A stretch of DNA of 64,000 bases, taken from Diprion similis. Its lineage: Eukaryota; Arthropoda; Insecta; Hymenoptera; Diprionidae. Location: the NCBI RefSeq assembly GCF_021155765.1, contig NC_060112.1, forward strand, positions 8,618,001 through 8,682,000. The letters run 5' to 3'. The position numbers and the translations under genes were made by a program. The notes below the pieces were generated by a model. It searched no databases. It was not told the origin of the DNA and was given only the letters and a program-made list of their open reading frames with translations. Shown piece after piece: positions 37,725 through 49,021 of this stretch. Position 1 is the first letter of the stretch; the number at the start of each line of letters is the position of its first letter.

Positions 37725-39175
37725 TTATTTCTTCTAACCTTATCGTAAATTTTGGCTGTTCATTATTTCTCCCATACCTTGTTCGTAATTGTTACCACCT
37801 TGCGGATTCTCATTTTATACCGAGAGTATCACATGGACTTAGATAAGTCCCTCTTCGTCGTTCGCGTATCACTACAAAGGAGTTCTTAGCGACCTGTCCT
37901 GTTCTCTAAATAGACGTTCGTCGTAATCGGCATCTGTGAAATGGATGTATTAATGATGGTTGAAATATTTGCATTAGAGGAACAGAGATAGAACTTAGAT
38001 TGTATTTGCAATTCGTATTTATTACTGTAGGCTCGGTAGGTTGTTCTGGCAACTGAGGTATCGATTGACCAATGGATAAGTTCGAATATGGGCAAAGTTC
38101 AGTTGAGTGAAACTCTTGGAATCTCGAAAAGACAACAACATCGGTTGACAACAAGAACAACATCGGTGTTCATACACCTTTCCCTGATTTGCTAAATAAC
38201 GCTTAGCATGGTAATAAAAATACGAAATGATTGGACGGTAAAAAAGGATTTTGCTGTGGTGAGAACGAGTAGGACGACTTACCACAGTAAAATCCATAAC
38301 AATTATGATAATTCGAAAGGATTAATCAGATTTTTTAAAGCGAAAAATCATCAGAGCCCATCGTCCAACTAAATGGTACAAGGTCTCTGTCCCAAAGGTT
38401 TGAAAATTCGCTAATCGCAAATCGAAGGGACTCTAATCAAAGCGTTCAACCTAAAAAGCTTGTCGAAAGTTGGAGGAACGAACCAAGTAATAAAGTCGGA
38501 TGGTATCTCACACATTATAACTTGGCAAGATATAAATACTGACACCGATGGGTACGTCATACACGCGCCAAAACATGGCAGTGTTACGCGCAAACTTGAT
38601 CGCAGCTGATCACCGTAAGGTAACTGGGCCGATAACCTGGGCCCAATAAAGCATTGCCTTCTAGAGCCACCGAAGTATGTCCTTCTGTAAGATGAAAGTA
38701 CCTAACCGAATTTCGGTTTATGAAAATTTGCTTTATTTATACCTTAGTGTTGTTTTAATTTTGTTCGTCGTTTATTTGCAAAATGGCTTTGTAAAAGACT
38801 GCTTGAAATGTGTTTTACCTATTCCTTCATTTATGCGATTTGACGTACCTATCTTTTGCTCATTGTGGATAACGATAAGACTTTCAAGTACAGAATTCTT
38901 GAATAAACCAAGTTCAATCAAAAATATTTACGAGTTTGCCTTCGCCGATCAAATTAAAAATAAAACAAATAAAAAATTAAAATATCCAAGTTTGATGCAG
39001 GTATTGAATTGAGAACAATGACGCCTTTTATTACATACCTACCATAATTTTTAATTAAGTGTTTCACTTATGTGAAAAGATATCTGAAAAATAGCTCATT
39101 ATTCGAATGGGACATTTATGAGAAATTTAAAATTACCGTAAAGGTATGACGGATTTATGGGTGTAATATATCATA
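37725..39175. other. Spacer between cuticle genes
   Basis: No supported gene. A TATAAATA at 38531-38538 is followed about 35 bases later by an ATG, and then by a donor-like CACC-GTAAGG near 38614, but no matching downstream exon was found on the plus strand. The open frame at 38677-39012 is AT-rich and unsupported. Confidence 0.5.
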
Positions 39176-39181
39176 TTTATT
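39176..39181 (-). terminator. Poly(A) signal downstream of NGYGLG-repeat exon
   Basis: Minus-strand AATAAA (plus TTTATT) lies about 175 bases downstream of the stop codon at 39357. Confidence 0.55.
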
Positions 39182-39356
39182 GAAGGAAATCTCTGACGTA
39201 TCGTTTTGTGACATGGTATAGAATTGAACGTGCTTTCCGATAGTTTAAATATAACGTGGGAGTTTCAGTTTCATCTCGCATAACAGTAGGAGTATTGTAT
39301 GCAAATAACAAAGTCCACACGAAATCTTGTTCAGTAATTTAACATCGAGTGATCGC

Positions 39357-39580
39357 TTAAAGAACCTTGACTGCGCCAAGACCTACTCCCAGTCCATTCA
39401 CCGTCTGCAGACCATATCCGTTGTACCCAAGCCCATATCCGTTGACCGTGCCGAGCCCGTATCCGTTGACTCCAAGTCCGTAGCCGTTCACTCCCAGTCC
39501 ATATCCGTTGACCGCCACTCCGTTTATCCCCAGTCCAAGGGTAGGAGAAGCAGCATGGCCAGTGGCTACAGCCAGTTGAC
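39357..39580 (-). CDS. Terminal exon of NGYGLG-repeat secreted-type protein (partial)
   Basis: After a pyrimidine-rich acceptor (TTTTCACGCTTCCTGAATAG), a minus-strand frame runs 73 codons to TAA. It begins with two bases that complete a split codon. The product starts QLAVATGHAASP, like the end of a signal peptide, and then has five NGYGLx units (VNGYGLG, GYNGYGLQ) and a Gly/Val/Leu-rich end, GVGLGAVKVL. The six unit copies differ mostly at third codon positions (GTC/GTG, GGA/GGC/GGG, TAT/TAC, CTG/CTT/CTC), so this frame is the one under protein-level constraint. The overlapping plus-strand frame does not behave this way. Gly-Tyr-Leu-rich repeats suggest a secreted structural or cuticular protein; an apidermin-like protein is possible but unproven. 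A first exon in the required phase was not found between here and the next minus-strand gene, so the gene is incomplete as read or its start lies farther upstream. Confidence 0.65.
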
Positions 39581-39754
39581 CTATTCAGGAAGCGTGAAAA
39601 GAAAAGCTTGGTAACGAAATCTTAGAAGTATAAACCGTTTGTCATCGTAGATTATTTCTTTTGAGGTAATTAATTTGAAATACATGCAATGATGCAGAGA
39701 TGTTACCGACTGGTTAAATAAATTTCTCTTCTTTTCTGTCCAAGAAGTGACTAA

Positions 39755-40482
39755 TTAGTTTAATCCTATTTTTAGAGCCGCCATTTTACCTGCAAGAGCA
39801 GGCGCTCTGGCGGCATAGTTCAAAGTTGCGGGAATGGCGGACAGAAATGCTGTCTGCAAGTCGGGATTGTTTATGCGAAGATCGGCTTTCTTTTCGCTAC
39901 TGAAAGCTGTGTCGATGCTCTTCGAGTACGCGGAAATCGCACCTAAATTACCAATCCCACGGATTATGTTTGACGACGATGATGAGACTGATGGAAACGA
40001 GACAGTTCCCGGCTGCAGGGCTACGGCTGATGGTTGTAGAGAGACAGTTGCCGGACCGGAAGTACCGATCAAACCAGTACTAATAAAAGCACCGTTAACG
40101 ACGGCCATTAAGCACCCACAGATTACTACAAGCTGGAAAGTACGAAGGATTTAGAATTAGTTTATCGGTATTTTTCTCGACAGTGAAACGTTAATTAATT
40201 GATAAGAAATTATTATAATTGTGTATACGCAGATGTGAGAAATGTCCAATTATGAATGACTGTCAGAAAACTATAAAATCATCATTTTTGGGATGGCTCG
40301 AGTGTAATCATGACTTGACAAGTGACATCATTGCAATTGTTTCAAAATTTCTAAATTGAAAGTGATGATGATAAATTTGAAAATCAAAGTGCAGTACTAG
40401 ATATCAAAGCTTTAAAAAATTCTTCCCCCAGGAGTATCATGTTTCTGTCAAGTCACAGGACCTGTGCACTCACCTTAAACAT
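39755..40482 (-). CDS. Divergent retinin-like cuticular protein without SYAW tail
   Basis: Exon 1 is 40482-40474 (MFK, donor GTGAGT). Exon 2 is 40132-39755 after the acceptor CTTTCCAG, phase 0, giving 128 residues. The signal peptide is about residues 1-17 (LVVICGCLMAVVNG). The retinin-like domain is at residues 53-93 (SSNIIRGIGNLGAISAYSK, then EKKADLRINNP). It differs from its neighbours in two ways: the segment before the domain is Ser/Val/Thr/Gln-rich with repeated LQPS/LQPG, and the tail is short and basic (AGKMAALKIGLN), with no Ala-Tyr repeats and no terminal Tyr-Ala-Trp. Its first exon, MFK, and the start of exon 2 (LVVIC) are shared with the gene at 49022-50567, suggesting these two form a subgroup. 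It is likely secreted. The role is inferred from the domain only. Confidence 0.87.
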
Positions 40483-40552
40483 GATGCTAGTTGATGTTGT
40501 TGCTTCTTGAACTGCAAGTGGCAAATTGGATAGATCTAGCAAATCTGTGTAG

Positions 40553-40561
40553 CTATTTATA
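40553..40561 (-). promoter_or_regulatory. TATA box
   Basis: Minus-strand TATAAATAG (plus CTATTTATA) lies about 71 bases upstream of the MFK start codon. Confidence 0.8.
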
Positions 40562-42989
40562 CAGTCTTTCTCGACTGCCTCTCCCTCAACATTTTGACAT
40601 TTTTGCATATGAGGTGTTCTATGTCGTTCTAGCGGTCGAGTATCATATTTACATGCAGTTCTAGTTGCATCAGGTGCAGGTCTGCGTTGTTCACGTTACC
40701 AATTGCATCATAGACTAAATTTCGATACCCGATACACTTCATAGGAAAAGAACCGAATTCCAGTCTAAAATTAACTCTGTTATTAACAATCGGCCGTACA
40801 CCAAATCAGGTGATAAATAAAATTACCTTATTCGACCATTCTTATCCGTAAAAAACTTATTCTATGAAATCGGTTGCAACATACTCACTTACGAAAAAGT
40901 ATCAGACCTTCGGATCACGGATTCTGCTGAAGCTTTTTAGGGTGATTCATTGACCAAAAAATATTGAGCTTTTGATGTGTAGTTTCACCTATAAGGCCAT
41001 TATTCACTCCGATTGGAATTTATTAAATTCCCAGTTTATCATTCGACCGTATGAAAATAATCGTGGAAATGGTGCGGATGATGTTAAACAAGTATCGTAT
41101 TTCAAGAACAATTTTACAATTGTAGACGACTACCGTTTTAAAGATTCTTGTTAGATCTTATTAGTCGTGATTATTAGCAGAATATTGCAAGTACTGCAAT
41201 CTCACCCTGTTTATTTGCGGAAAATCATTATTACCTCTCTGTACGTAACAAGACAGGTCTACAGGTAGACAAATTTTATTTTTATGCATGCAATTCATTC
41301 AAAATATCCACGAAATCACCGCTTCATTCGAGAGAAAGAATTGATGCAGTATTGTTAAATAGACTGTCTCGAAGTTGAAAATTATTTGGGGAAAATGTTG
41401 TTCTAAAATATTGCCCACGGAACTTTTTGAAAAGTGTAAGATCCATTCTAACAAAGGCATTTGACAAATGGTTGAATCCTGACTTTTTTTTGTTTTGTTT
41501 TTTTTTGTTTAAAATATAAACTTGAAAACGCACTTTAATGAGACAATAAAAAATGCCGTTTTACTGCATATTTGAAATGAAATCATTACCCGGCACTGTA
41601 TATTGCTGGAATTGAGTGACCTCGGTGCAGGCGATGCATTTGGACGTCGCTGGGCTGGTCAAGTGTTCCTCTCATCGACCTACATGCAGATTCACTCCAG
41701 GGTGTGCGTGTGTGTGTTAAGGCATTGGCGGGTGGTACGGATTTATGTGGCACTACAGGACGAAACCTTTCCTTCTCTCTGTCCCTCTTTTCACCGATGC
41801 GACGCGTCGGCTTTTCTCTTTCTCGGCACTCTCGCTGACTCAATCTTCCTCAGCATCCCGCCCCGAAACCTTAACGCCCGATGCTTCAAGGCCCCCGACG
41901 AATGTGGAGTAAAAAATAACTCACGCCGTAAAACGATCGCGTGGAAGGTTGACCACCGTTCCAAAAAAAAACCTGTACAAAGCAGAGAACAACTCCACCG
42001 TGAGAAAACCTTGAGCAAATTGAGCTACCTTGGGAATTACAGTGCCATGGTGATACTCATAAATGTATGATTTTGTTGTAATTACATTTAAAAAATAAAA
42101 CTAAATTTTAATTACACTAGGACAATTAGTGGCAACTTTGAAATCGAAAAAATCACGTCGTTGGAACGATTTCAATGAACTAGGGCTCACTTTGATCTGA
42201 AGATGAATTTTCTAGGAATCAAGAAAGTCATATTTGCTTTTTGGCTTTCCAGATGATAAAAAAGCATGATTAGTGAAATCATTGGTAGTCGTGAATAGTA
42301 AACCAATGCCTTAATAGAAAATACTCCACCGTTATTCGAAAACTGATTTCAATTGAGTAGAGAACTCATTTACAAAGAAATTGAGCCCTAGTTCATAAAA
42401 ATCGGTTGGATGATGCGATCTTGAATTTTCTGGGTTTTTTTTAATCTTCTGGTTTAAGGAGATATCATTTCAATTAAATTCAACTCTATGATCTTTAGTT
42501 GCCTTTTCAAACCTTCGTCACATCATACTTCTGGCTTGACAGCTTCTTTACTGAACCGTAAGTTTAACGCATCTTTAATTTATGGCATTTGCAATATTAA
42601 GCTTGTGCCTCTTATCTGTCCGTAACTTGTGTCGAGATCTTTGCTGTCTTATCAATGATCCCACGTCATTGTTAATGCAATTTTCATTCAAGCGATGATC
42701 TAGTCGAGTGATTCACGATATCTGAATTAAGAATGCTTGACGACTACTTTTACTTTTGGATTGCAGCTTATGCCGAGGTGTCGTTACAAGTTGACTGGTA
42801 GCCCACTTAAGACTGCCCGAGTGTCATAACTCGAGCGTTCCGAATCTGCAGCGAAGCAAACGACTTGCATAAATAACGACAAAAGGAAAAAGTCGCTAAA
42901 AATTAAAACAAGAACAACCGGAGACGAAGGCCTACGCAAAACCGGACCCCAAACGCGGGCGTGGTTCTCCGGCGAAGTGATTCCCAGAG
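40562..42989. other. Spacer, no supported gene
   Basis: A GC-richer patch at 41600-42060 gives overlapping open frames on both strands, but none has recognisable content or splice context. The missing first exon of the NGYGLG-repeat gene could lie here; none was identified. Confidence 0.5.
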
Positions 42990-42997
42990 TATAAAAC
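42990..42997 (+). promoter_or_regulatory. TATA box
   Basis: TATAAAAC lies 87 bases upstream of the MAFK start codon at 43077, with an initiator-like ATCACTTC about 25-30 bases after it. It is preceded by GGCGAAGTGATTCCCAGAG, which is echoed at the orphan site near 31210. Confidence 0.85.
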
Positions 42998-43076
42998 ACC
43001 CGACCATCGACAACCAGAGCATCACTTCTTAGTAACTGACCACAGCGCAGTACCAAGCCTAAAAAAGTATCTCAAA

Positions 43077-44053
43077 ATGGCATTCAAGGTGAGTAACGAC
43101 AACAACTCTAGTCGAACCTTTCCCTCAGAGCTCAAATCGAAGTAGAAGATCAATCCCTTGTACTGTCTAAAAAAACTGACTTCCCGATCACGATGATTTC
43201 TGATTTGTGAAAAAAGTATAGAACTTTCAAAATTCAGTTGCCAATTGTGTCAAAGCATCAAGTGTTAGTAGATAACCCTCTTCCTGCCCACTACTGATCT
43301 ATGATACCTCTTTTCCACATTTTCCACACTGTCAAACCCTTAAAAACTCCAATCACATATCACATATTATAGAAACTGCTAAAAATACTCGGCTATAAAT
43401 TTAACGCCCCTTAAATAAAAACGATCTCTTCAATCCTGCAGGTGATGATCCTCTGCGCCACCCTCGCGGTCGCCAACGCCGGTTTTTACAGCGGTCTTCA
43501 CGCCGCCCCTGCAGCAGCGATAACCTACGGTGCACCAACCCTAAGCTACGCTGCCCCAGCGATCACTTCGCAGTCCTCCAACATCCTCCGCAGCCCAGGT
43601 AACCTCGCCCAGATTTCCACCTACTCGAAGACCATCGACACCCCTTACTCCAGAGTCAGCAAGTCCGACGTCCGCGTTAGCAACCCCAGCGTCTACACCA
43701 CCTCCTACGCTGCCCCAGCTGCCTACGCCACTTCCTACGCTGCACCAGCTGCTTACGCCAGCTCCTACGCTGCACCAGCTGCCTATGCCTACTCCTCGGC
43801 ACCGGCTGTGTCCCACGTGAGCTACTCGTCGCCCTTGTCCTACGCCGCCCCCGCCCCGATCATCACCAAGACTGCCTACGCCGCCCCCGCCCCCGCCTAC
43901 ACCTACGCCGCTGGACCAGCACCCTTAATCACGAAGACCGCTTACGCCGCACCAGCTGCCCTGGCCTACGGAGCCGCCCCAGCAGTCGCTGCCCCCGGCC
44001 CAGTTGTGTCTCACGCAACTTTTTCCGGACTGGGAGCTTCTTACGCTTGGTAA
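43077..44053 (+). CDS. Retinin-like cuticular protein, AYAAP-rich
   Basis: Exon 1 is 43077-43088 (MAFK, donor GTGAGT). Exon 2 is 43442-44053 after the acceptor TCAATCCTGCAG, phase 0, giving 207 residues. The signal peptide is about residues 1-17 (VMILCATLAVANA). The retinin-like domain is at residues 45-86 (ITSQSSNILRSPGNLAQ, then RVSKSDVRVSNPSVY) and is the closest to a consensus in this cluster. The tail carries tandem SYAAPAAYA units and an IITKTAYAAPAP/LITKTAYAAPAA pair, ending FSGLGASYAW. It is probably a secreted, Ala-Tyr-rich cuticle structural protein; AAPA/V-type motifs are typical of rigid cuticle proteins. The exon is GC-rich and codon-biased compared with the AT-rich spacer. Clear TATA and poly(A) signals frame the gene. 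Confidence 0.93.
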
Positions 44054-44293
44054 TTGATTGATTAAGATGATGGTGAAGCAGTTTAGCGAGGCGGGAGGGG
44101 CGTTTTTTGCGGCTTCGGTTCTATGCTGTTCAGAAACGACTGCGGAGACGTGAAGCACGTCTGTCTCCCTCGAGCTGCCTCTCTTTTTTAGATACATGCT
44201 CCTCCTCCGTTCTATGATTTACTTTACACTTTAAAACAAGTCCGCCCGCTGTTGTAATTATTGTGATATATATGTCACTTTAACATGTAAATC

Positions 44294-44299
44294 AATAAA
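44294..44299 (+). terminator. Poly(A) signal AATAAA
   Basis: AATAAA lies 241 bases after the stop at 44053, in an AT-rich 3' flank. Confidence 0.75.
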
Positions 44300-47200
44300 T
44301 TATTATTCAAATTTATACACGACATTTGTTACGAATATTTTAACTCAACAACTGTAGCTCGTTTATATACTTGTGTACAATATGGCGATGCTGTTTCAAC
44401 AAACTCTATGTAAATTTGAATAATTGAACCTTGTACATCGATTGTGGAAATTAAAGAAATTCTGAACGTTGATTAAGTGTTTTTTATCAGACTTTGAAGT
44501 AAAATATCCGTAAGCTGCTTGACGTAGGAAAGACACAATGGGAAGCTACACGGGAGTTTCAAATCAGAAGAAATAAGAATTTCTTAAACAAGCTGTAATG
44601 AACTTTGGTTGAGGCCTTCGGGCGACGATAATTGAGACCTCGTTGAAAGGAGAAATGATCAAGTATAATGTATCGATCCAGACAGCTGTGTAATTTGTAT
44701 ATAATAAGACAAAATTTTCAGAATCATGAGAGAAAAAAAATATCACCGAACACAAAACGAATTGCTTATTCATTTTCCGTAAAACTAAGTTACGGAATCA
44801 GTTAACACTCACCCAAACAGCACGTAATATTTCTATACTGCAATTTCAGCAGGAGTTTTGCAGTTTCATAAATGCACTCGAAACAATCAGAGCTTCACTG
44901 CAGCAACATTGAAATTTTTTGCTTGCGATGGACTTATAATATCGCGTGTAACACGTAACGGCGATATTACAAAGCTATGTTATTGTACTTTGCGTTCAAG
45001 TTATTGTCAGGATTTAAAACGCTTTTCGAGTATCATCCTTGATCAAATGCTGTGTTTATAGAGTCAGTATACTGTTATTATTATAATGGTATTATACTTT
45101 CGTTTTTCACTTGAGATTTTTTTATATGAGGTATACTTTTCCGAAATAATAAATAAATGCATAATATTGCAAAAAATAATTGGTTAATGTTACGCTTTTG
45201 AAATATTTCAAATCTCGCAAACCTACGTAGCTGCTAAGTTTCTGCAATATTGCATGCTGTGTGGGCAAATTAATCCTTCCTCACTTTCTCTCGCGATCAG
45301 TGTACGTATGTGTGGGGATGATTAACGACTGAGTTGCCGTAGGGAGTGTACGGGCAATAAAAATAATTGCGTCCGTTGAAAAACTCGGCGATCTTGTCAA
45401 GTCGTGTTTGCCTGAATATAAACGGTCAGCCTTGCACTTATTTCCTCGGAATAATAGTCCTTCCAGAAACCGAATTACGGTGGTCGTAAAACCTACTCAA
45501 GGTGTCCAGTTATTTATGGAAACGTAATTCCCTGAGAATTTCAGATTTTTTCAAACAAGAATCATTATTTATCCAATTTGTTCTCATATAAAGAATAAAT
45601 GAAAGATACAATAGTCATACGAACAAGGATATTTTACAATTGACTAGAGCTCAGCTCATTGTGAGACGAATTTGTAAGAATCCGCTATCACGTACAATTT
45701 TTAAGAAATCAGGGCTTCGTTTATGACCATTGCCTGAAAGTTGCAGGAAATTTTTTTTTTCCCAGCAAATGGCTAAATTTTTATGAACCTAGGATAAAAA
45801 TTAGGATATTCCAGATGCGACAAGAAATTCCCTAAAATTCCCAGGTTTTTTTCCAGGGGATATCAAATTCCCTGATTTCATAATTTCCATGAATATTGGA
45901 CACCTTGCCTACTGTTATTTTGCTAAGTACAGTAACACTTAAAATACGATCCATATTTTCATACAAATTTTCAAATTTCAAATCCACAGCTCCGACCTTT
46001 CTCCGGAGTTGTGAGAAAATAGGGTGAAGATGTACTACATTTTTCCTGGTAAAAAGTATTAAACATTAGATAAGTTGTTTAATCTAACAGAGGAATTCGA
46101 AAACAATATTATGTATTGATGGATTTTTGGGAAACAATCAGGATTTCCCGACCTGTAATGGATCCAGAACCACAATTAATTCTCATGAGAATTATCGTAT
46201 CACCATGAGAAACGTCAAAAATCCCCGGAGTTCGCATGAAAATTTCCCATAGAACATCCGGAAACCCGTGAAATCATTAGGAGAATCTCTATATATAAAT
46301 TTTTTTTTATCAATCCTGTAAAAATTCTCTAAATCCTATATGAAACTCAATATTATAAAAACTTTGGAACCAAATGAAAAAATGACTATAATTCTGTAAA
46401 ATTTTCATAACAATCCAACATAGGAATTCTTGAAGGCACATAAGAATTATTTAATTCCTTATAGAAAATGTTGAAAAGTCAATGGGTTTCCTTTTTTTAT
46501 CTCCATAAAATTCCATAGAGGATAAAATGCACTGGTTTGCCGGTGGAGTGACAGCGGCGATATATAATTTATATAATATAGTCATTGTATATATATAAGT
46601 ATGTAAGACACTTATAATGTATTGTATGTATATATATGTGTATCTGCAGCTGATCAATCTTTGCTAAACAAGTTTGAACATGACTACACCTTTCGATTTT
46701 CGCATTCATTATTTACAGTACATTACTCAGGATATGCGAACTGAATTTCGATCCTATTACGAAATGACCCGATTATCGATCGCAGCCTCGGAGATACGAG
46801 TGTCACATTGATGGCAGATTGGTATGAATTGTGAATAGATAATTGCTCGAAATCTCTTCTTGCAAGACCCTGCTGTTTAGATTTTCAATGCCATCATTGA
46901 ACTGATTCGGTTTCCTAACTCTCGATACTAAATATATCACCACTTATCGCAGCTGAATAGTGTCCTCATTCTGAAAACTGCTCGCCGTTCGTCTCACCGG
47001 AGTAGCTGTGGATTTTTTTTCAAAATCAAAATCAGATAAATACCTAATAGTACGATTGAATGAATTTTGACTTGTAAGGATCTGCCTAGCGTTAGATTTA
47101 GTGATTACTGCAAAGTGAATTCTTATAATCATAGCTAAAGAGCTGAATTAGTCTAAAGTGTTTAGAGAGAAATCAAAAAGCAAGGCTTCGCTGTTGTGTG

Positions 47201-48936
47201 TGTTGTACAGATATCGAATCATAATTTAAAGAGCAATGTACTTGGCAGGCACGTTCCACTTGTGTATTTTTTAATTACAATACAATAATAATTCTGAAAT
47301 GATTCATGGTTACTCCTCAGCACTTCTACTACATGCTCCAATTCTCTTTGTAATTGAATATACTATGATTTCGTAATAAGCCCGGTGTTAACATCTCTGA
47401 GTTTCGAAGACATTTGAGGGAGAAATTTTGATTGGGTCTTAAACGATCAACCTGTGTGATGGAGGGTTAACTGCTACAATATTCTTACCTTTTTATTAAA
47501 TATTGAAATTGGTTTTCATGGTTTTAGCAATGCTGTATCTTTATCGCTATCCGTATTCATAATTTTGCTATTAAACATGCTATATTTATTCCCTTTGCAA
47601 TAATTTTTTTCGTCTATTTAATACCTATCTTCTCTTTTCCAAGTTGTAAAGGATTTTCGTACATTTTTTATGGAGACTGGCTTGCGAGCAAATTGTCATC
47701 AAACTGACCAAAAGTTATTACCAATGTCACCAGACGGTCTTATGAATCCTGTTGGCCCTGCAGGAGCTGTAAACTTCCAACTCACACATATGCATACGCG
47801 AAGGTCTACGTCTTTTGCACACTGATGTGCGAACTCACTGTCAATCGTGTCGAACGGCCTCTTGAACTCCGTGGGTCGTCAATAATATGCGAGATTGTTA
47901 GTCAATTCCAATTATTTTTCAACATTTGATGACAATTTGACGACAGTTTTGCAAGCTTATAATATAGAAAGAATATTCTCGAATGTGCTGTGTACGTAGT
48001 TTTGAAAGAGTTTTAAATAGTTGTACGAGAATACGCTGGATATTATATGAAATGATGAAAAAGTGTCTGCAAGCAGTATGGAAATATCGTCGAAATTTTT
48101 CCTGAATTTTTTATTATTCTTGGCAAATCACGTAACTGAAAATATTTGATTGTAAGAAGTTAAAATAAGATTACGATAAATATCTTCAAGTAGTTTTCGG
48201 CAACTTTTATTCATAAAGAACGAGTAATATTGTTGTTTGTATTCAAAGAAGCTGTTCTAAACAAAATCCATAATTTTCGCAATCTAATACAGTTCCTTCG
48301 AATTATCGTTTCCGCCTAACGACGAAAATTCACTTTAAACTCCACCGGAGCTTTTGTAAAAACTATATTATATATTTAGTCGACGTTGGAATAATTTTAC
48401 CTTCAATCAGCTACTTATCCTTTCATTATTTCACAATCGCACCATAACACAAGTATGTACCAGCAGGTTATTCGCGATTGAATTATTTTCATTGAAATTA
48501 GAAATTGATCAATTATACTTGTCGTTCATGCTCTGGGAACCGGGGATAACCGTTAATCGTACATCTGACCTCGATGGCGGACCTCAATCTTTCAGGCGCA
48601 AGTTCAGACAGCCGCTGGCAGAGTCCGGGTATTGCATAACGTGCAGGTCTCAGGCCATTATTCATTAAATAAGGAATAAATTGGGTTTCGGGAGTTGCCA
48701 TGGCTGGGATCAGGCACGCCGAGTGCAAAGAGAACCGGTACCCACCGACCAACCACAATTGAGGTAGTCCGTCGAATCGGTAACCCTAGACCTTCGGCTT
48801 CGACATCGGCTTCGACTTGAGTTGCCCCCCTTCTTGGGCACCTGAAGAAATTGCACTATATCCTCTGGCACGGTTCTGTGCAAAACTTATACAATATAGA
48901 ATTGCGAAATCCCTTAGTACCGGTCAATTCTTGCTG
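44300..48936. other. Spacer containing a miniature transposon
   Basis: No supported gene. The spacer holds the 410-bp inverted-repeat element at 45498-45907. At about 46170-46470 there is AT-rich sequence with loosely recurring AATTC/AAAATTCTC words. A GC-richer block lies at about 48530-48840, just upstream of the next cuticle promoter. Confidence 0.6.
45492..45913. mobile_element. Miniature inverted-repeat transposon with 6-bp target duplication
   Basis: The element (45498-45907, 410 bp) begins CAAGGTGTCCAGT and ends ATTGGACACCTTG. Its ends are perfect 10-base inverted repeats (CAAGGTGTCC), with weaker complementarity continuing (TATTTATGGAAA against TTTCCATGAATA). The same hexamer, CCTACT, flanks it directly on both sides (45492-45497 and 45908-45913), as expected of a target-site duplication. 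The interior has repeated AAATTCCCTGA/AATTCCCAGG motifs and no transposase, so it would depend on an enzyme encoded elsewhere. The ends recall the CAGGGTGTCC-type miniature elements common in invertebrate genomes, from memory; the superfamily is not assigned here. Confidence 0.88.
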
Positions 48937-48944
48937 TATAAATA
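48937..48944 (+). promoter_or_regulatory. TATA box
   Basis: TATAAATA lies 85 bases upstream of the MFK start codon at 49022. Confidence 0.8.
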
Positions 48945-49021
48945 CTCTTCACAAGTCTCGCAAAGGCATCATATCTACCTTGATCGTCGACGTGAACGAA
49001 CGTACACACTCCCCGAGAAAC

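Noticed and set aside
38677-39012. 111-codon plus-strand frame with hydrophobic stretch
   Set aside because: AT-driven amino-acid content, no promoter or splice context tied to it, and no recognisable family.
39327-39614. Plus-strand frame of 95 codons with SVD repeats ending KRKAW
   Set aside because: Repeat copies differ mostly at third positions of the opposite-strand NGYGLG frame, so the plus reading is taken as a shadow despite its SYAW-like end.
41586-42070. Frames of 85 and 155 codons on opposite strands
   Set aside because: Both are low-complexity, mutually overlapping readings of a GC-rich patch with no recognised motif.
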